Positions 1-12,056 of a DNA stretch of 64,000 nucleotides are shown here, in pieces. The position numbers and the translations under genes were made by a program. The stretch comes from Nemopilema nomurai (lineage: Eukaryota; Cnidaria; Scyphozoa; Rhizostomeae; Rhizostomatidae): assembly GCA_003864495.1 (NCBI GenBank), contig PEDN01001354.1:868001-932000 (forward strand), written 5' to 3'. Position 1 is the first letter of the stretch. Every line of letters begins with the position of its first letter. The notes under the pieces were generated by a model. It ran no database searches. It saw nothing but the letters and a program-made list of their open reading frames with translations, and was not told where the DNA came from.

Positions 1-589
1 AGCTTGGATAATCTTTGGAAATCTCTAGCCTCTGAGATTTTGTATAAACTATCGCTTAGCCAAGATCATATTAAGATAGGAACGGCATTGTATCATATTG
101 GTGGAACCAAAAGAGTTCGTGGCACTGAGCTACCCGTTTTCCATTTCAAAAACAAAGAGCTTTGGAGGAATACTCCAACAAACGTATGGGTGTCTAATAA
201 AGTACTTAAGACGGGGGTCGCACGATGAAACCAAACCCAGAACAACATTAGGGCTTTCCAGGGTGATAACTTATAACCATCACTTGTTGATCGTACATAA
301 CTATGACACAGCCGGAAAACACAAATCAGCGTAAAACTTACTCGCTGAGGAGAAAAGCAGTCAGCTTTCTCCGTTTTACTTAGTATTTAGCACCACAAAT
401 TATCAATTTGTTCGTTTCAATCTTGCATGTACCCTGAAATGTTGCTTTTCAATTGAAAATATATAATTATCAGGCTGGATTTAGGCACTTATCCTTTCAA
501 GCAATGAAACACAAATCAAAAAGCCCTTGTACATTGCAACGATTCTTGATTTCCTAACAACTCTAGTGTAGGGAGTCAGTTAATTAATC
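1..589. other. Unassigned AT-rich sequence with short ORFs
   Basis: Two overlapping + strand frames (about 4-228 and 98-334) are open, but I recognise neither peptide and see no splice-site or codon signature that makes either convincing. They could be decayed transposon sequence or the edge of an exon continuing outside the window. Nothing else could be assigned. Confidence 0.3.
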
Positions 590-918
590 AGTAATCAGAT
601 TGTCAACATACCCTAGATCAAAAAGTGAATCAATTAATCAGTAATCATATTGTCAACATACCCTTGATCGTGAGTGAATCAATCAATCAGTAATCAGATT
701 TTCAACATACCCTTGATCAAAAGTGAATCAATTAATCAGTGATCAGATTTTCAAAATACGCTTGATCAAAAGTGATTCGATAAACCAGTAATCAAATTTG
801 CAACATACCTTTGATCAAAAGTGAATCAATTAATCAGTGATCAGATTTTCAAAATACCCTTGATCAAAAGTGATTCGATAAACCAGTAATCAAATTTGCA
901 ACATACCCTTGATCAAAA
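590..918. repeat. Minisatellite, about 49-bp unit, ~7 copies
   Basis: The core words CAACATAC / CAAAATAC recur at about 49-50 bp spacing (near 603, 652, 702, 752, 801, 850 and 899), each followed by CCCTTGATCAAAAGTGAATC or a close variant. Units differ by scattered substitutions, and two alternating subtypes can be told apart (AATCAATTAATC versus ATTCGATAAACC). The rightmost unit runs into the 3' end of the probable exon at 907-1082. On the - strand each unit therefore resembles the exon end plus its 5' splice site. Confidence 0.85.
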
Positions 919-1082
919 GTGAATCTGTTGTATCAAGTTCGTCGTTTGGGACTTCCTCTGGCGGCTGCTTCACGGGCGATTTCACTGGGGACGGTTTTTT
1001 GCCGCGCGGCTTTATGGGCAAGCTGTCAAAGTCATCAACGATGAAGTCGTCCATCACAAGTTTCTCATTCTCCTTTTTCCTT
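907..1082 (-). CDS. Probable orphan exon of an unidentified gene
   Basis: On the - strand this stretch is open and much richer in GC than its surroundings. It is bounded by a plausible acceptor (TTTCTTTGTAG, just above 1082) and a donor (AAGG|GTATGT at 907/906). Entry is in phase 2 and exit in phase 1. The peptide is acidic then basic: it contains MDDFIVDDFDSLP followed by KPRGKKPSPVKSPVKQPPEE, which looks like a disordered segment of a nuclear protein with SP/KSP motifs. I cannot name the protein. No partner exons were found in the window, so the rest may lie to the left, have been lost, or this may be a retained gene fragment. Confidence 0.45.
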
Positions 1083-1141
1083 CTACAAAGAAACGGGATA
1101 ACCAATTGGCATCCATTTCCAAAACCCCAAGATTCAATGTA

Positions 1142-1740
1142 GAAAAATATTCAATATTGTTTTTATGGATTAAAACTGAATTTTCATTTCAAGCATCAGG
1201 CCTCTATTATAAGGAAAAGAATTTTTCAACAAGTGCAATAGAATTCCAAGTACATTTTGCCCGTCGGAAGCGACATTGTTCACAAACATAAAAGTTATAC
1301 TAAACATGTGCTTATATTTGTTGCCAACAATATACGATTTTTTATAAGGAACCTACCACAAGGCCTAGTTCCAAAAGTTCCTTATTCATAGACCTCAAGT
1401 CATCAGATTTTAGTACCAAGGTTCCTTAAAAGTTCGTTAATTTTCACTGCACATCAATAAGCCTTAACACTTAATAGAGAGAGGGGCGAGATAGAGTATG
1501 CGGAAACTACTCAATAAAGCACTTGACACACGAATAACAAACAATCTATGCGAGTATTGGCTGCAAATGAATGGAACGGGCTTTTTAGCTCTTGATGCTT
1601 GCAGTTAAAAAATTTCAAATCGAAAAGTTCCTTAGTGATTTCCTTTTTAAAGTATAAGTTATATAAGTTATTCCTTTTAATATATTTCGGCCTTCTACAT
1701 GCAGGTTCCTTATAAAGTGGTTCCTTATTAAAAAAGCCAA
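1142..1740 (-). repeat. Left copy of a ~600-bp inverted repeat pair
   Basis: This stretch matches 9251-9850 in reverse complement over essentially its whole length. Shared landmarks are CCGTCGGAAGCGACATTGTT, the run through 'cacttgacacacgaataacaaac', and several AAGTTCCTTA / TATAAGGAACC words. Inside each copy a shorter segment (about 1346-1725 here) is itself flanked by inverted TATAAGGAACCTAC-type ends, as a MITE would be. It has no coding capacity. The two copies differ by point changes and small indels. Confidence 0.8.
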
Positions 1741-1742
1741 CA

Positions 1743-4700
1743 ATACTGAAACTACGCCAATAAACTGCGCCCTCTATGTCGTTCTAAATTAGGCGAAATC
1801 TGAGAACAGTCAGAGCTAAAGCCACAACATTCCCTTTGGAATCTCTTTTCGTCGAAGTTTACATCAAACGCTGAATGGGATATGATAAGACTCTATTAAC
1901 TATTATCTATACCAGGTACATAAACGCTCAATCTTTTCTCTCGCCATCTTTATCTCATATCCCCATCTTCAGTCTCTAATTGCTTCTTTAACATAAAGTT
2001 ATACAGGCAAAAATAGCGGCTGTATTCGTTAAATATTCATTAAAAAAAGCAAGTACGCATTGAAATATAATGGGCAAAATACATCAGATTTACGAAATAA
2101 CCACACCAAAGCCCTTTGACCTTTAACAGACTCCACCCTTTAGCCAATTCTAGTAAAGTTTTAGTGTCAACAGTTCTTAGGGATTAATATCAAAATCCTC
2201 TTTGTACAGCTGCTCAAGTACTGGGTCGCCTAACAAGAACGACTGTTAAATGTTCGAGACCGAGAGCACGCAAGGTAAGGACATGACGCTATCAACAAGT
2301 TAGGACAAAAGGAAGACGCCAATGCAGTAGTCATTATTAAAGCGACATCCCTGAGGAAATGTCGCTGTGTACTGCATGTACCACTTGCCCGGTAGTCTCA
2401 AGTTTCCATATCGTAGAGACATAAGTCATAAGAACTATGAGATAAAAGTGAGAAGGACTTCTTGTCTGTTATTTGGAAAACGTCACGAAAGAAGGCTTTA
2501 TTAAATTGTATCATATTTCGTTTGAATGACAATTCCGCTTTCGGAAACTATTTCGACAAGTCAAATTTTTGAGAATTGAAAGATAGATACCAGCTATGCG
2601 ACAAAACGAGCCAAGATAGGACCTTGATAAGTCATTCTGATTGTCAGTTGATAAGGGCAGGTTGTCTTGTCGCAATGACCAGCCAAGTTGCCGGTCAGAA
2701 TCAAAACAATTGCATCTGCCACTGATAACATAGCACGTGAACTGAGAATCCTTACTCAAACTCCGACAATCCTAGCTTTGCAGGATTGCTGAGGCTAGGC
2801 CCTGCTTAAATGAGTGTGGTTGAATGGGTTTATGACGTAACAGACTTATATTCCAGGATACTAGCACAACTGCGTGCTTGAACGTTTTGCGGGATCCTCC
2901 GCAGCTCCTGACGCAACCGACTACGTAAGACTCCGGCGGATCACATTGAGGCCTACCAACATAATGGCAAACAATAGTTTGTGTTCAGTAGTGCATTATT
3001 TTCACATACGCCTTAAAATAGCAAAATGTTCAGTCTCTATGCCATTTGACAATGCAAAATGATTTGGCGATGGAAAATGACTTCGCATGTGAATGTAAAA
3101 ATCGTTTGTGGAAGATCAGGCAAAAAAGGGATGCACATTTAAATTTCGATACAAGAAGAAAAGACTTCTAAAAGCATCGCTCTAGACAACGCAATGCCTA
3201 ACTCTCACAATGGCTGCAACTCTGTGTGTTTTAAGCTTTAAAACAACGCTAACAAAAGCCCGAGATTATTGACAATAGCAACTAGATTACCTGCACAATA
3301 ACCACAACAAAACAACACAGGGGACCAAGAGCCTACATCCGTATGTGTATTTGTAGAGAAACAAAGGCGAAAATTCAGGAACTTAAAAAATTGAAATTCA
3401 GGAATGGCTAAAGAACCGAGTTGTTTAAAGGCTTCCTGAAATCGGAGATATTTTCTTATTAAAGCCCATAACTTCTATTCACCAGTAGAACCTTATTGAA
3501 TTAATTTGAAAATATTTTTCTGTCCTAAGAGAGCTTAGTTACTTGTAAACAGAAAGCAGTGGGACGAAATCCGCCTTTGAAAATGCTCATCAACGCGAAA
3601 TGAGCCGTAAAGCCGACATACCGCAAAATATTCCGACAGGTAACGCAGCATATGATGTTGCCCATGTTAAACCATGTCCAGTGCTTCCATTATGACGTAT
3701 TTTCGGTCCTCCAGTAGGCCCCAATCATCGCACCCACTGTTGCACGGTACAACACAAACGCGAACAAATTTGTGAAGTGCCTAAGTTCGATTCCTAACCA
3801 AGACTACGAAACAAGTACGCTTGCAAGGTAGTAGTGCAAGATGGCGATTTTCCCTATCGGGCCAATTAATTATTAACGACGATTAACGAAGTTGAATAAC
3901 TCTTCAGGCCACTTAACGTGAATTCCATTTGTAGAGAAAGCCAGAATCGAATCGGAATCTACGGTCTATTATGACAATGGGTTTGAAAGGAAGCTAGTGA
4001 ATAAATAAACACAAAAATGGATTTCAATTCGCCTTGGTTAGCAGATAAAACCAGAGAATTACGAAAGAGCTTCAAAAATGAAATGCTCAAGCTGCAAAAT
4101 ACATCCAACAAGCCTTATCGTCATAATATTTTTGCATGCATCTAAAAGCAAAAAAGAGCCCTGCAAAATTCATGTATTCGAACATTCAATTTCCGTAAAT
4201 TTACGGCACGTTCCGAAGTTTTGTTTAAAAGATCGCTGCAGAAAATCGAATGAAAAAAATTCTCAACAAAGACTGAGCATATGGGTGCGTTTATAAAGCT
4301 TAATAAAATACAAAAACACGTCTAAAATGTGTTTTGGGCAGCTCAAGAGTGTTTGAATATGCTTTCCTAAAAATTAGTTCCTGCACAGGGGGAGAAAATA
4401 TCATAAAAAACTAGAAGAAATTGCAAAGAGCACATAGGAACTGGTAGAGCACATAACTAAGCCTGTGGCAAACTTGACCTAGAATTATTAATAGTGTTTT
4501 TATAAAAAACATTAATATTGTTCGTCTTGCTTTTTTCGCCTTGCTTTGATCGTTTGGCGCCTAACAGTTGTTTAGAAGAAACAATTAATCCCAACAATAA
4601 AATAGCAATGACCAGGCTTTTGGATAATCCATTGACGTCATCATTAGAGCTGGATGAAGCAACATACGATTGAATGGGGTTAGGGTAGATTCTCGATTGC

Positions 4701-4790
4701 AAAGGCTGATTTCTAAGCGGAAATGTTTTCTCCAAAAGAATTGAGGCATACACATTTCCAGGGGCAGCTAAATATAATGATGCTTGAGCC
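1743..4790. other. Non-coding stretch, no gene recognised
   Basis: I found only short ORFs with no recognisable similarity. A GC-richer patch near 2869-2965 is open on the + strand, but I could not attribute it to a family. No RNA gene or clear transposon terminus was seen. Confidence 0.4.
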
Positions 4791-4792
4791 AG

Positions 4793-4922
4793 GGGCGCAT
4801 ATAAGGTGGGGGCTGTGGGGGTTACAACCCCTGCCCCTTTTGGCAAGGGAGTGAATTTTGCCCTTTTATGTCCCATTTCTACCACGAAACCCCTGCCCTT
4901 AAAATATCCTAGTTGCGCCCCT
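4793..4922. mobile_element. Short hAT-like MITE or terminal fragment
   Basis: The segment begins with CAGGGGCGCATATAAGG and ends, in inverted orientation, with the complement of CAGGGGCGCAACTAGG. Terminal inverted repeats of CAGGGGCG type and a G/C-rich body are typical of hAT-family non-autonomous elements in invertebrates. I could not see a convincing 8-bp target duplication. A longer - strand ORF (4457-4885) runs through it and is not believed. Confidence 0.5.
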
Positions 4923-7210
4923 GTAAAGCCCTCGTTTTTATTCAGTGGCAGGTTTAGTGCGAGTTCATAATCTACAAAAGAGGTGACACTGGGGTAGGAG
5001 ATGGCCTAGGCGCAACTCCACTGGCCACGCCTTCCATCTACCAGACGGATGGAATCGGACATCTACGAGGCTTGAAGATGACGTCAGAAGTGCGAGGGCA
5101 GAAGATGCGATGACAGCGCTGGCAATGTGCTGTTGTTGTTGTTGCTGCTGAAAGGCTACATGGAATCTCAGCTACAAAGTAGCCTAGACCACAGAGAAAA
5201 ACCTGGCTCAATTGGCTAGCCATATTTGCACCGTAAGCGTGCAAAATTACCCGCAAAAGCTTTCAATTAAGGTTTTTGCCGCCCAACAAAGTGTTATAAC
5301 GAATAAGTGAACTTATCATAGCGTGAACGACGGATAATGGTCGTGCACTTAATTTTAAACGATGGTTTTGATACATTGTCGAGGGAGTTTTCCTTGAAAA
5401 AAAAGTTTTGAAAAGCAAGACAAGATGAAAGGCTCTCGTTGGATTTGAAACGTTTCCAAGTGAAATGAGCTAAAATTAATGAGCTGAATGAATGAGCTGA
5501 AATGAAATATCAAAAAAAAGTTGCTAGTAAAATTGTGTGAGCAAATGGTTGGCAGTACCAGTAAAAAGATTGCCACCCTGTCCAGGCCCAGACCAGCTGC
5601 AGTTCCTTTGTTCCCCCATACAGAAAACTTTCATAAAATACTTTTGAAGCAAACCCCTCATAACACTGGATATATAGTTGGTGACTAAATGTTTGTCTCA
5701 CAAGAAAACGCAGATTTCCTCAGAGGATGTACCTTGAACAATGACGCTTTCAATCAAAACCCAAATCACAAACAACCACTCTGAGAGCTACCTGGTAAAT
5801 TTGTGTACACAACATGGGTTCAAATTATTTAAGAACCTCCTCATTTCCACCTGGGTTGTCTAGAAAGCCATTGCTCATCTTTGGTGGAACCAAATCGAGA
5901 GACGAAATTGTTCACTGCTGGAATTATCAACTGCAAGCAGGATTCAAGGAATTTTAAAACACAAACTTTGAAAAAGTATGTTGACACAACTTGTTGTGGC
6001 AAAAATGGCCTGCAGCAAGACTAGATCAGACTCAACTAGTTAATCTACAAATTGATAAACTGACAACATTCCAAAAAACTTCAAGTAATTTTTACTCAAA
6101 GAGCTTGAAAGACTCCTTAACAAGAACAATCAGAATTCTAAAGATATCTTTATCCTGAGACTTGCCACAAAACAAGATAAGACCTGATTCCATCAATAAG
6201 TTGATAACTTGAAAATACTTCATAGAAAATGAAGCAACTTTTACTAAATAAGTGCTGTAGACTCAAGTTCACTATAACAATAATGACCTTTAGAACTCTA
6301 GAGAAGATTCTTATCCTGAGACTTGCCAAAACACCACCTAAGAAACCATATTGGCATGTGGTTTTCTGAAAAGCATGGAACAAAGTTAGTCCTTTAAAAA
6401 TAATTTCAATTCAAATAATGCCCAAAATACTTTTTCCCACTTTAGAAGGCCAGATAATAACGAGCATGAAAAAGAGGCTACAAATATTTAACCTTTTTAA
6501 TCCTAGTCAAAAACAGTGCAAACATTTTTCCATACTTGTTACTTTTGTGTGAAAAACAGCTGCAGGTTGAGATAGGTGCACATAATTGCCTGCATAATGA
6601 ACAACCAAGGTATTTGGATTCAAGGAAGAGTCCAGTGACAGGCAAGCAAAAACCTAAGTATGCAAAAACCGGGTTTTTACTGTTTCTTGCTATTGTGAAG
6701 TTTTGCACCACAAAGCATTTGTTCAATCTTATTTTTATGGGATCAAAAGGGCACTGAAATAACTGTTACAAAAAAAGTTATAGTTATAGCAGAAAGGTGA
6801 ACTAGTTAGCACAAATTGAGTGGAGTTGGCACAAAACACAAAAATAAAGGGTTATGAAAAGTATGGGGTTTTCAACCTTCCCTCAACACTTACTTGATAA
6901 AGTAACAGAACAAAGACTGGAAGAGAAAACAGAGACTTAGGCAAGAGAAAATCAAATACTTCAGGGTTACAGAGTTGATGTGTTGAGAAAGAGAGATGTG
7001 CACATTTCAGCAGCAATCAAGACTCAATTGCAACTATGCATAAACAATAGCAAATAAAGGGGTAAAGGAAAAACAAGTGGTCTTGCATTGGGGGTAAAAA
7101 TGAAGTCATAAAAGCAGGGGCAGAAAAAGCTTTTGCACATGTTTAAACCTCTAACTATGTTCAGATTCGATTTGATGGATTTGGATTTTGGGAAGCGCAA
7201 CTTGTTGATG
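4923..7210. other. Non-coding stretch with one GC-rich patch
   Basis: About 5030-5180 is GC-richer and reads partly open on both strands, including a (TGTTGT)n-like run. It may be the remnant of a reverse-transcriptase element, but I could not identify a domain. The rest (5270-7200) is AT-rich with no convincing gene. Confidence 0.3.
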
Positions 7211-7548
7211 AATTTAATGATGAGGACGACGATAAACAAAGAGCCCATGTTGTACTCGGCAAAAAACTTTATTTTAAGAGACACATCCAGTTACATGAGC
7301 GACATAACCAAGGGACAAAAACCTTTCGTACTCCTTTTATATACACTGATGATGACTCTTGACCAAGTCGAAACATTTGTTCTTAATTTGCCAGTGACGT
7401 AACACGGACATGTCTATTGACTAGCGTCGTCTCATGGTTTTTGTCCCTTGGTTATGTGGCTCATGTAACTGGATGTGTCTCTTAAAATAAAGTTTTTTGC
7501 AGAGTACAACATGGACTCTTTGTTTATTGTCGTCCTCATCATTAAGTT
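7211..7548. repeat. Long hairpin: 113-bp arms, 112-bp loop
   Basis: Positions 7211-7323 and 7436-7548 are near-perfect reverse complements with only a few mismatches, separated by 112 bp. The right arm contains GTTTTTGTCCCTTGGTTATG, and the left arm has its complement. The stem would be long enough to give extended double-stranded RNA if transcribed. Each arm includes an AATAAAG word and a short frame (MGSLFIVVLIIKF-like in one, MDSLFIVVLIIKF-like in the other). I do not recognise the sequence. A foldback transposon or a recent inverted duplication are the likeliest explanations. Confidence 0.85.
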
Positions 7549-7559
7549 CAGATTTGATG

Positions 7560-9250
7560 TATTGATTAGGCACTATTCTTATTTTAAAGTTGCCTTGACT
7601 TTTTTATAACATTGAACAAAAGAAACAAAACACCCTTTACTGCCATGTACTTGTGCTTTCACAACAATGCTACTAATTCCTGAGGCACTCATGCTGTTAC
7701 TCTCCCATAGACAGAGAGTTTGATTAAAATGCTCTAACTTTTGCTAATTGCATACATCATTTATTTGATCAAACTGCAGACAAATTCTTAGCAATTCTTA
7801 AGGGCTAAGTTAATAAGATGTTTGTTACTTTCCAACACTATAAAAATACTTAGATAAACTTCCTGACCTTGCTGAACATATCTGTGCCATCATACACAGC
7901 ACATAAGCTTACAGAGACTTGTCTTTTGGGGCAGAGGAAAATTAGAAAATGATTTAATCAATCAAAGCAGGCCATTTTGCTATTAAAATGTGGCCTGATA
8001 AATACATGTACTAAAACCTTTGATAATCATTTGGGCTGAAAACATTTTTAAGACTAAAAATTTGGGGAAGAGCAAATGGAAAACAATCTAAAACCAAGAA
8101 CCACTCAATATTGTATGCATGTTTTGTCTATTTAAATTTGAGTTTCCAAAGTGAAGTATTTTGCTACTAAATTTGACTTCTGTATGAGGCGAATTGGTCT
8201 AAGAACTTGATTACTTGGATAAATCTAAGTTTCTGTTGTCCAATCTATATAACTGGCATATGTGTATCAATGGATGCCATACAAGCTTATTTATAGGGAA
8301 AACATAGGCTACATAGCATGCTATTGCTAGCAAACCACAACTTCATTGCCTGAAGACTAAATGTTTGGATTGAAGGAAAGCAAAACTTCTTGAAACTTCA
8401 ATGGCTACTGCAATGGAAATTCAATCACCACAAAGATACTTAATGGTATAAATACTCACCAATATTGAATTTTCCGCTCTCTGGGTGCTGCCAAGTGACA
8501 AAAAGAATTAGGCCAGTTATTTAGGCCAGTTGGCGTCTTGCAAAAGCTCGTTGAAGTTGCTGACCAAGAGGTTTCTTAGCTTGTTCCCAAGGAGCAGCCA
8601 CTACAAATTATAAAGTAGCCCTTGGCGTTATTGTGCCTTACTGTTGTACTTCACTGCACTCATGAATTTCTTCTTCAGAACTAAGAAGGATTGGATTTTC
8701 AATGGTAATTTTCCAGTTTGTTGAGTATTGGCTGCGAAGGCGCATTTCACTGCTTTTGGCGCTCTTGCTTCTTTTGATGGAGGGGGGGGGGGGGGGGAGC
8801 GCCCGTCAAAGTTATTTCAGGAAGGGGTAATAGGTCTGGTGAGAATAGGGCTAATAAAAAAAGAACGTCAATAGCCAGTTTCTAATGTCTACAAAATCGA
8901 TCGAACTTCACTTCTTCGGACTGACATTGTCAGGGGCATATCCAGTAATATTGGGTTGGTTTCACTCATGTCCTGTTTTATTCAGTCTTTTCAAGATGTT
9001 TGTTCTTTGTAACTAAACTAAAACTTTCTTAAAGAGAAAAATAGCAGGGTTAGCAAGCAGTTCTTTTTATGCCACTTTGCAACCAAAAGATTCCTTTGCT
9101 TCTTGAACTTTCTACATACATAATTATTTTAGCGTTTTTGTGAGGCAGTAATTAGTTACATTCAAAGGGATTCTTGCTTATACTGCTCTAAAACCGTACA
9201 ATCGAGAGGAGAGGATAACTTGGGTGAATGTTCCAAGGTGTGTGGAATAC
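7560..9250. other. Non-coding stretch with a poly-G tract
   Basis: No gene was recognised. A pure G tract of about 14 bases lies near 8780-8797. Comparable homopolymer G or C tracts occur near 13921, 14066, 31880, 44180 and 62463, and are likely mutation hotspots or assembly-uncertain points. Confidence 0.5.
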
Positions 9251-9850
9251 ACGCTTTTTTATATAAGGAACCACTTTATAAGGAACCTACATGTAGAAGG
9301 CCGAAATATTTAAAGAACTAATACTACTAAAAACGTAATCCTAAGGAACTTTTCGATTTGAAATTTTTTTAACTGAAGCATCAAGAGCTAAAAAGCCGGT
9401 TCCATTCATTTGCAGCCTATACTCACATAGATTGTTTGCTATTCGTGTGTCAAGTGCTTCATTGAGTAGTTTCCTCTATTAAGTGTTATTAAGACTCTAT
9501 TAGTCTCTCTATTAAGTGTTAAGGCTTATTGATGTGCAGTGAAAATTAAGGAACTTTTAAGGAACTTTTGGTACTAAAATCTGATGACTTGAGGTCTACG
9601 AATAAGGAACTTTTGGAACTTGGCACTGAGGTAGGTTCCTTATAAAAAATTGTGTATTGTTGGCAACAAATTTAAGCACATGTTCAGTATAACTTTTATG
9701 TTTGTGAACAATGTCGCTTCCGACGGGCAAAATTATGCAGGACATTTTGCATATACTTGGAATTCTATTGCACTTGTTGAAAAATTCTTTTCCTTATAAT
9801 AGAGGCCTTAGACTTGAATTGAAAAGTCAGTTTTAATCCGCATAAAAAGC
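9251..9850 (+). repeat. Right copy of the ~600-bp inverted repeat pair
   Basis: This is the reverse complement of 1142-1740. It starts with TATAAGGAACCACTTTATAAGG, carries an internal GGTAGGTTCCTTATA end near 9630, and continues with CAATGTCGCTTCCGACGGGC. The spacing of about 7.5 kb and the inverted orientation could be two independent insertions of one dispersed element, or the ends of one large non-coding element. A Tc1-type transposase fragment lies 450 bp to the right but outside the pair. Confidence 0.8.
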
Positions 9851-10295
9851 GTGTATACTGGTTAAGGCGTATGCACGATGCTTCATCCTTCGCAGCCCTG
9901 GCGAAGGAACTTGCCTTCAACGGGTCCGACTGAAGAGTGCAGAACTCTCAGTGCGAGCCTCCATTCGAACAATACTTCAACAAATCCAACTATATTTCGC
10001 TCGCAGTTTTTCTAATGCGCCATGTTTTGCCAGTTCATTGGTCAAGACAAGCATATATGTGAGAAAGTTAAAAACCATCATCGTGCTTATCGATTTTTCT
10101 TTGCTTCAATCCGCTCTCAAAATGCTTTTCTGTGTTCAGCTATTTCTTGAAACTACACTCCTTTAAAATGGTCTAAATAACGCTGTAAAAGCATCAATAA
10201 GTTGCAAAATTTCAGCTCTATTTATTGATTATAATTAATTATCAGAATTTGAAACTTCTGCGCTTTGACCTTCTAGCAAATTAATCGAGATGTAT

Positions 10296-10534
10296 CCTAT
10301 TTTTTGATCTTTCAATAAAGACCTTTCATGTCTTGGCGTATGGAACTTCTTCCGTCTGCCGACCCTTAGCAAGTTTTTCACGGTTCTAAATTTAAGGAAC
10401 TTTTTGCATACAGCGAAAGCTGCATTATTTGAGCAGCCCACAATTGATGCAGTTTCTTGGAAGCTTTTACCATTATTTTTATAAAAGAAAATTTTCAGAC
10501 GCTTCTCGTATGATATTTTACGACACTTGATAAC
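10296..10534 (-). pseudogene. Tc1/mariner transposase N-terminal fragment (HTH)
   Basis: Read on the - strand, this stretch gives about 79 residues with the layout of the Tc1 paired-like helix-turn-helix: YEKRLKIFFYKNNGKSFQET, then ASIVGCSNNAAFAVCKKFLK, then a basic GRRKK segment equivalent to the GRPRK AT-hook-like linker of Tc1 transposases. No DDE catalytic domain follows within the open frame, which ends near 10235. It is therefore a truncated and inactive relic. The match is by motif pattern and spacing, not by alignment. Confidence 0.7.
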
Positions 10535-10544
10535 CTCCAGGTTA

Positions 10545-12050
10545 ATGTTTCTGGTCTAGAAAAATTTTACGGTTAATATTTTTGAAATAATTTGGCGAAA
10601 TTGAAATACTTCGAACCATGAACATGAATTAATTAGAATAATTCAGGCGTGGTCTAGCTAAAATTTTGATTGTCGCACAGACCACCTCAAAATTTTGCGA
10701 ATCACGCCCAATGATATTTAGAAATACTTTTATATACTACACTTTTTTGGTCATACTTACGAGAATCTCATGGGCTGCAACTGTCTCTGCATAAGCCTAC
10801 ATATTCTACATAAATTTAACAACTAACTTTTTGTCTCGACAAGTCGCATGAAGTTTTGATAAATTCTTCAAACTTCTTTCCGCCTCCATCTCTTCCGTTC
10901 CAAGTTAACAAATCTTGCTGAAAAGACTTCAGCAAAGGTTTTTTCCAAGCTTGCAACTCGCCTCACTGTGATGGGAAGTTTTGTCATGTCGGCAGCTCCA
11001 GGCTTAGGCCCAAGTTACACGACGTCGGATTTGGTTCACTTCGGATAGGGGTTTCAGTTACACGACGCTGAGGCAATCCGAAGTACCAGGCTTAGAAGCC
11101 GTGGACCGGGGAAGCTCTCCAGCTGTTGGACATTACCAATTTCACACCATTCATCAATCTTCACAACTTTCTTAACTTAAAAGCATTGAGTCATGGTAAA
11201 TAGCGGTTTTCCACGGGCTGTTGTCTGTTTTCATGTGATAAATTGGCTTTCATGTGATCAGACATCAACTGCAAGGTTATGCATCATGTGTGTAGTTTGT
11301 TGACAGCCAATCAGAATAACGGAGCTATCATAATGACTCAGCAATTTTTGCAATTTGGGTATACGCTTTCTATTTATCATGACTCAATGCCTTTAAGGGC
11401 GAGAGGCAAAAAAGAGCCAGGAAAAAGAAGGTGGGGAAATGGTACGAAAAGCATTTGACAAGAGTGAATAACTAACCTTTGATAGCCCTTCGGCAATAAC
11501 TTTGGAGAAAGGAGTAAAAGAATTCTAACCCACGAATGGCCATGAATTTTAATGATGAGAGAAAACAAAGAGGTGATTGAAAATAACTGTCAGTGCCTGT
11601 CACATTATATGGCGATGTCACAAAGCAACTGGCTGGTTAAGATAATAAAAGTAATGGCAACTGGCTTGGATAATAATGCAGCAACAATTCAAATGTCAGG
11701 ATACTGTCCGTTGGCAAATATAATAAAGATAATGGAAACTGGCTTGGATAATAATCTGTTTGGTATACTTTAAGCCCTGCAGTTCTAAAAGTGGCCTTGT
11801 AACATATATTTTATAGTAAGCAAAATATAGTAGAACATTTGCTTCATTCACATGCTTATCTATTTGAGAATTAAGGCTACTGGAAATTTTCATTAAGAAT
11901 AAAAATAAGAAAACAATCATGCACTTAAATCCACCATGGTGTGCAACTTTTTGGTTGCTTTCTAACCTTGAACTATTAAACCAACTCTATTACTACTGGA
12001 TGGATATGTGATATGGAAACAGTAGCCCCTTACATCATTTTAATTCTTAA
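10545..12050. other. Non-coding stretch with local duplication
   Basis: No gene was recognised. Around 11000-11090 the word AGTTACACGACG occurs twice with inverted CACTTCGGAT / ATCCGAAGT words, probably a small repeat fragment. At about 11640-11755 a segment of ~40 bp (ending AACTGGCTTGGATAATAAT) is duplicated about 85 bp apart. Confidence 0.4.
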
Positions 12051-12056
12051 AAGTAC

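Noticed and set aside
4457..4885. 142-codon ORF on the - strand
   Set aside because: Its first third lies in the hAT-like MITE at 4793-4922, the rest is low-complexity and AT-driven, and no family is recognisable.
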